The translations under genes were made by a program, and so were the position numbers. Positions 56,679 to 64,000 of a stretch of 64,000 nt of DNA are shown here, in pieces (position 1 is the stretch's first letter; each line of letters starts with the position of its first letter). The stretch is from Poa pratensis (Eukaryota; Streptophyta; Magnoliopsida; Poales; Poaceae). The notes below the pieces were generated by a model. The model was not told the origin of the DNA and did no database searches. It worked only from the letters and a program-made list of their open reading frames with translations. The stretch is from positions 41,938,853-42,002,852 of the forward strand of contig CAMZMU010000027.1 in the NCBI GenBank assembly GCA_947311845.1, given 5' to 3'.

Positions 56679-57640
56679 TGTAGTGCGCCCTACACAACAC
56701 ACGCCAAGTGGGCCAATGACAAGAGCACGAGTCAAAGCCCTACATGAAAAGGTGAATTCGCTCCTATCCTCTTGTGATCTTGATGATTCCATGAATGGTT
56801 TGCTACCTCAAGCTAGCGTTCTATGCATACTCAGGAATGAAGCCCCCAAGGAGCCCCATGAGTCGATGGACGAAGATGAGGAAGTTGGACAAGACTCGAG
56901 TCAAGAAGAAGAAGAGAAGAAGGGAGAAAAGAACCAGGAGCAGCGGTACTACCGCCGGGATAACCGGTACTACCGCTGGGAAGCTACCGACGCCGCTACC
57001 GCCGAAGACGGCGTTCTGCCTCGCGTCACGGTACTGAGCGGTACCGCCGCCGGTACCGCTGGAGGTACCGCCGACATGGGATGAGGCGCTCCCTACCCGC
57101 ACCAGCGGTACTACCGCCTATCCCAGCGGTACTACCGCTCGTGCGGGATCAGATCGGGTGGAGGACCGTGTAACTTCTCCCACCTACCCCTTTTGGTCAA
57201 CACTACTTATAGGACCCCTTTGGCTCAGATCTAGGGTTAGACTATGTTGAGATTGAGTTGAGCTTAGCTCCTTTCCATCCTTTGGATGTTGCCTCTTTGT
57301 GAGATGCCTCTTCGTGAGATGCCTCTGCGTGAGATGAATCAAGGCCTCCCCATGTGGAGATGAACTCCTCCGTGTAATTGCGATTACTTGCCTCTCGCTG
57401 CGGTGATTGGACCGGTAGATTCGACCGGTGAGACAAACGAATCTTAGAGTAAGTGTGCTTGCATCTCTTGAGGATCGGGGGCTACCCTTGAGGCGTGTTA
57501 CCGGTCGATTGGTTGCTTGTGTCTTGCTAGTTATCCTACTTTGCTCCTTTTGTGTTTGGTTGTTCTTCGTGTTCATCATCGTGTTCTTGTGTTCTTCGTC
57601 AATTTCGCTCAAATCCGTGAAGATCGGGACCGCACCTACA
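56679..57640 (+). repeat. 5' LTR of element E (962 bp)
   Basis: It starts TGTAGTGCGCCCTACACAAC and ends ACCGCACCTACA, with terminal TGTAG/CTACA. The start is repeated at 63961 after a polypurine tract. The first 400 bp contain an open frame that continues the polyprotein frame of the 3' end. Confidence 0.92.
56680..57084 (+). other. LTR-encoded C-terminal tail of the Gypsy polyprotein
   Basis: In the LTR a frame reads VVRPTQHTPSGPMTRARVKA and continues as KVNSLLSSCDLDDSMNGLLP, through an acidic part and a RYYRR...RYYRW part, to a TGA at 57082-57084. The GPMTRARxKALHEKV phrase is, as I recall, found at the C-terminus of grass Gypsy polyproteins. At the 3' end of this element the frame GGDDVVHPTQDT crosses the LTR start, so the tail would be translated from the 3' LTR. 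The 5' LTR copy is only its duplicate. Confidence 0.55.
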
Positions 57641-57645
57641 TCATA

Positions 57646-57657
57646 TGGTATCAGAGC
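57646..57657 (+). other. Primer-binding site of element E (initiator Met tRNA)
   Basis: TGGTATCAGAGC lies five bases after the LTR end. Confidence 0.88.
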
Positions 57658-58897
57658 GACGGTTGCCACGGGTTTGATTTGTGTTTCCCCCACTTTTTCC
57701 CCAAATTTTTCTTTGATTTTGAGAAATTCGAAAATTTCAACAAAAAAATCCCCAAATTGCTTTTGGATCGATCTGCGAGTTGAGTGCGTTTTTTGCAAGT
57801 TTTGATCCATGGATCTCATGCTAAACATCTTGATCTTGCTTCCTATGCGTTTCCATAGCCCGATTCCATCATTTGCCCCTTCGATTTGATGATTTTCAGC
57901 CGGAATTTCCGCCCAAATCGCGCATTTTCGCGTCTCGGGCACGGTCCAACGACCGCAGCGGTACTACCGCCAGGGCCGAAAACAGGAAAATTTTGAAAAT
58001 TTCTTTCATCATATCTTTTTATTCCGGACTCCGATTTGAGTGATTCTTGGCTCGTTGTGAAGCTATCAACGCGCTCTACGACACCATTGTGGTTGATCCA
58101 TAATCCCTAAACTCGTGGGCAAGCACGAGACTACGATAACAAACGGGTAAGGTTGTCGAAGAAGGTATAACCTCTCCAACACTTACCTTTGTTCCTTTTC
58201 CTTGCAAGCCACATTTCATCCTTGTGTTTATCATATCCTATTGAGGCTAGCTCTTGACGATTGCGTGGACTTTGCACTTCGGCACCGTGTAGTTTCTGAG
58301 CAAAAGTTGTGCGCTAGTTATTATATCATATATCGTGTTGGCTTGAAGGAAGTGAGTGTGCAAAGAGCTCAAGAATCAAAAGAGCCACCATATTTGAAAA
58401 GAGAAAAAGTCAAGAAACAAAAAGAGCCACAAAAGAGAAAAGAAAACACCACTCGCCACTTTGTAGGTTGCGCCAACGCTCGATGAACATGTTATAGGTG
58501 GTGTCCTTAGTGCAAATCTTGGAGTCCACTCATACTTTGCAATCGAGCTAGTGGCTCATCGAGCACTTGTGCAACACCGAGCGTAGTCTTCGCTAGGTTT
58601 TCTTGCTCATTTTCATAGTTGCACAAGTCACTTCCATCGCCGCGTGTGTGTTTCTTTCTTCTTTTCTTTTGAGATCGACTTGTTTGGTTTGTTGATCATT
58701 TTGGTTCTTTACTTGCTTAGACAATATCTTGATTTCGGGTTGATTTCATTTGCATTCCAACCACCATACCTACCTATCCACATAAGTGTGTGAGTTGGGT
58801 GTGAGAACCGGATTCTCATTGAGCAAGCACATTTATCCTTCGGTTTAGTTTGTCTTGCTTGTCTATTCAAATACATCTCACTTGTTCATTGAGAATC
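57658..58897 (+). other. Untranslated leader of element E
   Basis: About 1.2 kb lies between the primer-binding site and the gag ATG. It has one copy of AGCGGTACTACCGC near 57957, the same palindrome that recurs in the LTR. Confidence 0.6.
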
Positions 58898-61800
58898 ATG
58901 TTTAGGGGAAGTACAAATGGGAGCTCAAGCTCGGAAGGTGCTGGCAATGAGGTACCTCGAGGCGACCATGGCTACGTCACGCATAATGAGTTCATCAATC
59001 TTCGTCATCGTGTTCGTGATGGACTAGGCCGCTATGAGCGTCGCCTCCAAGCTCAAGAAGGGAACTTCGACAACTTGCGACACGACTTGCACACCATGCA
59101 AGCCAACTTAAACGAGCAAATGTCGCAAATGAATGCGCACATGGCGAACCTCTCACGTCAAGGATCTTCTTCATCATCTCGTCACTCAAGGGAGTTTCAA
59201 GATCATCACGCCGACGAGAAGATGGACAAGGTGCTCATCAAGGATGGCAAGAAATGCCAAGGCGATGAACATGATCGACGTCGCCATGATGATGAACGTC
59301 ACCCATCACCTCGAGTACACCATGACAATGGACATCAAGAGCATCATCATAACCTTGGTGCAAGGCATGAAAGAACACCATCACCACCACCACAACATCA
59401 AGAACGTCGAGAACCTTGGGCCAATGGCAATGGTGTGCCGGGTGGTAATGACTATGGTGATCAAGGGCGTCCACATCGCATCCTCCAAGCCACACCACCG
59501 TCATCGTGAACATGTCAACCGTGACGAGAACCCAATGCCGCATCATGAGCCGCGTCCTCACCAAGATCGTCATCAAGATAATCATCATCATCCCAAGTCG
59601 AGTCAAGTGATAGCGAGTCAAGCCACCACCATGGTGATGGACTCAATCAACGGAGACGTGGACGTGCATTCCCACCTCCAAACCATGGGATGACTATGAC
59701 AACTTGAGCAATCATCGGCTTGACATACCCAAGTTCTTTGGAACAAGTGATCCGGAAGCATACTTATCATGGGCACTCAAGGTTGACAAGATTTTTCGAG
59801 TTCGCAACTTCTCCAACAACAAGATGGTGACTCTAGCATCCTTGGAGTTCGAGGAATATGCTCTCTTATGGTGGGAACAACTCCAAGATGCGCGTGTGCA
59901 AACCACCAACAACCTATCACCAATTGGGTTGAAATGAAGGAAGAGATGTACAAGCGCTTTGTCCTACTCACTATACTCGAGACTATACAAGAAGTTGCAA
60001 GAGTTGAAGCAAGGTGTGAGGTCCGTGGATGAGTACTATAAGGAAATGGAAATCTCAAGGATACGAGCCCATGTTGAGGAGTCACAAGAGCAATCCATGG
60101 CTCGTTTCTTGAATGGCCTCAACTATCCTATCAAGAAGATTGTGGAGTTCCAACCTTATACCAACTTGGTTGAGCTAGTCCATCAAGCAACAAAGGCCGA
60201 GCGTCACGTGCTTGAAGAGCTCAAGTATCTCAAGACAAAATCTTTCTTTGCAAACAAGTCGTCATCCTCAACACCTCCAACGACACAAGCTTCACCTCAA
60301 GCAAGCATGAGAGGTACTCCAAAAGTCGCATCTTCTACACCTCAAGCGCCTCAAGCTTTCAAGAAAGCGCCCTCCCAAGCAACAAACCTCAAGGACAACC
60401 TACCGGCACAAGACTCTTGCAATGTTTCAAGTGCGGAGGTCATGGACACAAGTCATTTGAGTGTACAAACAAGAAAGTCATGATTGTCAATGACTTGGGA
60501 GAATATGAGTCGATGAGTGAAGAGGAGTACATTGCCACCAATCAAGACCACCACACATAGTGCTCAAGATGACTCCAATGAGATATTTTGTGATGGTGAC
60601 CCCAATGAACCAACCTTGGTTGTGACAAGAGCTTTGACCACCAATGTCCAAGTAGAGGAAGACCAACGATGCAACTTATTTCAAACAAGAGCGGTTGTTA
60701 ATGGAAAGTCCGTCAAGGTCATCATCGATGGTGGAAGTTGTCACAACTTGGCAAGCAAAGAACTTTGTGACAAGCTCAACTTGAAGATCAAGAAGCACAC
60801 CAACCCATACCATGTGCAATGGTTGAGTGATTGCGGAACCGTCAAGATTCAACATATGGTGCAAGTGTCTTTCAAGATTGGAGCTTATGAAGATACCGTC
60901 GATTGCGATGTTGTGCCTATGACCGTTTGTCACTTACTTCTTGGAAGACCTTGGCAATATGATAGGAGTGTTGCACATGACGGAAGGACAAACTACTATA
61001 GTTTCAAGAACAATGACAAGACCTTCGTCCTCCGCCCTATGACTCCTAGTCAAATAATTGCCGACAATGCCAAGACCATTGCAAGGGCACAACAAGAGCG
61101 TGCTTCAAGTGAGATGAGTGGTGAGAGAGTGATCCACCAAAAAGTGAGTGAGAGCCACAAGCCCAACATGAGTGAATCTTCAAAGAGAGCCACACCAAAC
61201 TTAACTCTATTTGCCACCAAGAGAGACATGAGGGAGTTGAGAGAGGACCCATCCACACTTCACTATGTGCTCATATGCAAGGGTGAAGCCTCTTTTACTA
61301 ACACCTTAACAAACATTCCTCCATCTTTGTTGTCTCTTTTGAAGGAGTTTGAAGATGTGTTCCCTCAAGAGGTGCCACCGGGACTACCTCCTCTACGCGG
61401 CATCGAGCATCGCATCGACCTTGTCCCCGGGCACCGTTACCTAACCGCGCACCTTACCGCACCAACCCCGAAGAAACGAAGGAGATTGAGCGGCAAATAC
61501 AAGAGCTACTTGACAAGGGCCACATCCGTGAGAGCTTGAGTCCGTGCGCCGTGCCCGTCATCTTGGTGCCCAAGCACGACAACACCTTACGCCTTTGCAT
61601 GGATTGTCGCCCCATCAACGCCATAACCGTTAGGTATCGCCATCCTATCCCTAGACTTGATGACATGCTTGATGAACTTTGTGGTTCCGCTATCTTTTCC
61701 AAAATTGATCTTAAGAGTGGCTATCACCAAATAAGGATGAGTGAGGGTGATGAATGGAAGACCGCCTTCAAAACAAAGCTTGGTCTTTATGAATGGCTTG

Positions 61801-63960
61801 TCATGCCATTTGGTCTTTCCAATGCACCTTCAACTTTTATGCGTCTTATGAATCATGTCCTTCGTCCTTTCATTGGAAAATTTGTGGTTGTCTATTTTGA
61901 TGATATCCTCATTTATAGCAAGTCGGTGGAAGAGCATACTTCTCATGTTGCTCAAGTTTTGTTGGCCCTTCGCAATGAAAAGCTTTATGCTAATATTTCT
62001 AAGTGCACATTTGCCACCGATAAGCTCATTTTCTTGGGTTTTGTTGTTTCTTCGAATGGTGTTGAAGTTGATGAAGCAAAGATAGAAGCTATTCGTTCTT
62101 GGCCTTTTCCTACGTCACTTGAGGAGTTGAGACGTTTCATGGGTTTTGCCGGATTTTATCGCCGATTTATCAAAGATTTTTCAACAATTGCATGCCCTCT
62201 CCATGATCTTACAAAGAAGAATGTGCCTTTCATTTGGGGCCATGCACATGATTTTGCTTTCAATGAGCTCAAGAGGTTGTTAACCCAAGCCCACTACTTG
62301 CACTTCCGGATTTTTCCAAAACTTTTGAAATTGAATGCGATGCAAGTGGTTTGGGTATTGGAGGAGTTCTCATGCAAAATGGTAGACCCATCGCATACCA
62401 TAGTGAGAAACTAGATGGAGCTCGCTTGAATTATCCAATTTATGACAAAATTGTATGCTTTGGTTCGTGTTTTGGATGTTTGGCAACACTACCTTCGTCC
62501 TAAGGAGTTTGTCATCCATTCCGACCATGAATCGTTGAAATATTTGAAAAGCCAAACAAATTTGAACAAAGACATGCTAAGTGGGTTGAGTTCATTGAGT
62601 CTTTCACCTTTGTAATCAAATACAAGAAAGGTAAAGACAATGTGGTTGCGGATGCATTATCCCGCAAGACCAACCTACTTACACGTCTTGATATTAGTGT
62701 TTTGGGCTTGGAGAGATAAAGGATTTGTATGCCACCGATACTTTCTTTGGAACATTTTTGCTAAATGCTTGGAGAACAAAGGGATTGAGGATTCCATTTG
62801 CACAAAGGGTTCTTGTTTAAGGCTAACAAACTTTGTATTCCCGAGTCTTCGCTTCGTTTGCTCCTTTTGAAGGAATCACATGGAGGAGCACTCATGGGAC
62901 ACTTTGGACGCGACAAGACCTTCGCCATGCTCTCCACCAACTACTTTTGGCCACATGTACCGCGACGTAAACCGTCTTGTCGCCGATGTTCTACATGTCT
63001 CAAAGCTAAGTCACACTAAACTCTCATGGCTTGTATACCCTTTACCAATTCCACATGGACCTTGGTCCGATATTGCCATGGATTTTGTGTTGGGATTACC
63101 ACGCACTAAAACAAACAAGGATTCCATATTTGTTGTCATTGATCGATTCTCTAAGATGGCACACTTCATACCATGCAATAAGACCGACGATGCTTCACAC
63201 ATTGCAACTTTGTTTTTTAGGGAGATCGTTCGTCTTCATGGAGTGCCAAAGACCATCGTTTCGGATCGTGACGTCAAGTTCGTGAGCTACTTTTGGAAGA
63301 CATTGATGGCCAAGATGGGAATCAAGCAACTCTTCTCCACCGCCTATCACCCTCAAACGGATGGTCAAACCGAAGTGGTGAACCGAAGTCTATCCACGCT
63401 CCTTCGTGTGTTGATCAAGCCAAACTTGAAGAATTGGGAGGAGTGCATCCCATGCCGAGTTCGCCTACAATCGAGCACAACACCGAGCAACAAAGAGAAG
63501 CCCATTCGAGATCGTATATGGTTTCAACCCATACACCGCTTTGGACATGCTACCACTACCACTACGTGAACAAACAAGCATGGACTTCGACAAGCGAGCC
63601 GCCCACATGAAGAAGCTACATGAGGATACAAGAATAACACTTGAGAAGCACAATGAAGACCTTGCTAAGAAGATGAACAAGAACAAGCGCGCCATGATAT
63701 TTGAAGAAGGAGACCTAGTGTGGCTACACCTTCGCAAGATGCTTTGGATGCGAGGAAGTCCAAGCTTCACCCACGGGAGACGGACCTTCAAGGTCTCAAG
63801 CGCATCAACGACAATGCGTACAAGATCGACATCGCCAACTCCAAGTACTTGGTGCATGACACCTTCAATGTCGCCGACTTATCCCCATACCATGGGACTT
63901 CAAGCGATGAGGAAGACAAGAGTCGAGGACGACTCTTTCCCAAGGGGGGGGGGGAGATGA
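58898..63960 (+). pseudogene. Degenerate Gypsy gag-pol polyprotein
   Basis: It starts MFRGSTNGSSSSEGAGNEV at 58898. The gag core is near 59704-60130 (KFFGTSDPEAYLSWALKVD, FLNGLNYPIKKIVEF). A CCHC knuckle (CFKCGGHGHKSFEC) lies at about 60423-60466. The protease reads IIDGGS at about 60721. Reverse transcriptase runs from about 61530 with FSKIDLKSGYHQIRM and YFDDILIYSK (61893). RNase H follows with broken frames. The integrase catalytic core is at about 63000-63420 ([23 protein letters not shown]). The frame is broken about a dozen times, several times by apparent single-base losses. It ends at a polypurine tract with a run of about 10 G. It is not functional as written. Confidence 0.92.
63941..63960 (+). 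other. Polypurine tract of element E
   Basis: CAAGGGGGGGGGGAGATGA directly precedes the 3' LTR. The G-run length is probably uncertain and affects the polyprotein frame. Confidence 0.8.
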
Positions 63961-64000
63961 TGTAGTGCACCCTACACAAGACACGCCAAGTGGGCCAATG
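63961..64000 (+). repeat. 3' LTR of element E, first 40 bp
   Basis: TGTAGTGCACCCTACACAAG and the next 20 bases match the 5' LTR start with two differences. The rest lies outside the window. Confidence 0.9.

Larger units (their letters stand above)
56679..64000 (+). mobile_element. Gypsy-type LTR retrotransposon (element E), cut off in its 3' LTR
   Basis: A 5' LTR (56679-57640), a primer-binding site, a gag-pol in the order gag, protease, reverse transcriptase, RNase H, integrase (the Gypsy order), a G-rich polypurine tract and the first 40 bp of the 3' LTR (63961-64000) are present. The full length would be about 8.2 kb. Over the 40 shared LTR bases there are two differences. I could not identify a chromodomain. 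Confidence 0.93.

Noticed and set aside
56626..57084. A separate host gene starting MSLDSLKNVFQMSYKD
   Set aside because: The first 18 codons are flanking DNA and the remainder is LTR; the fusion is by chance at the insertion site.

Overview
The window is nuclear DNA from a grass, most likely a Pooideae cereal or relative (Triticeae or a sister tribe). The evidence is a spliced secondary-wall cellulose synthase gene that reads like rice CESA4, BARE/Angela-type Copia LTRs (termini close to TGTAGGAAATATGCCC), and dense nested retrotransposons between a few genes. I recognised no rRNA, tRNA, CRISPR or bacterial features. The species is inferred from family knowledge and was not tested by a search.

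Layout. 1-14.7 kb is a nest of LTR retrotransposons: the 3' end of one Gypsy-type element, a complete Copia element (1212-9111) with a perfect 5-bp target duplication, the 3' end of a second Gypsy-type element, and a minus-strand Copia LTR with its leader. 16.5-21.5 kb is the CESA4-type gene (13 exons, +). 22.6-24.5 kb is a three-exon F-box/FBD gene (-). 25.4-26.5 kb is a degenerate minisatellite. 28063-32294 is a Mutator-like DNA element with about 80-bp terminal inverted repeats and a perfect 10-bp target duplication. It carries a seven-exon plant mobile domain (PMD) gene and a convergent small ORF behind a TATA box, but no transposase that I can see. It ends 101 bp upstream of the start codon of a second F-box/FBD gene (32.4-34.2 kb, +), a paralogue of the first in inverted orientation. 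36.9-38.6 kb is a DNA-transposon-like block with a degenerate gene; 38.7 kb has a Stowaway-like MITE. 39.9-44.2 kb is a LINE with a 22-bp target duplication, followed by two smaller non-LTR-like inserts. 47.4-49.6 kb holds a degenerate SANT/NAM-associated-type gene. 50.1-51.4 kb is an RLP51/SNC2-like receptor-like protein gene (-) with a 220-bp foldback element just past its stop. 53.8-56.6 kb is tandem-repeat-rich and contains a small acidic-protein gene. 56679 to the end is a Gypsy-type retrotransposon cut off 40 bp into its 3' LTR.

The host genes do not form a pathway: one makes secondary-wall cellulose, two are probable SCF substrate receptors, and one is a cell-surface receptor-like protein. 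Several otherwise well-kept genes (CESA4, the PMD gene, the RLP, the acidic protein) are each broken by single missing bases, mostly at G or C runs. This looks more like uncorrected sequence error than decay, so the breaks should be checked before any gene is called a pseudogene.
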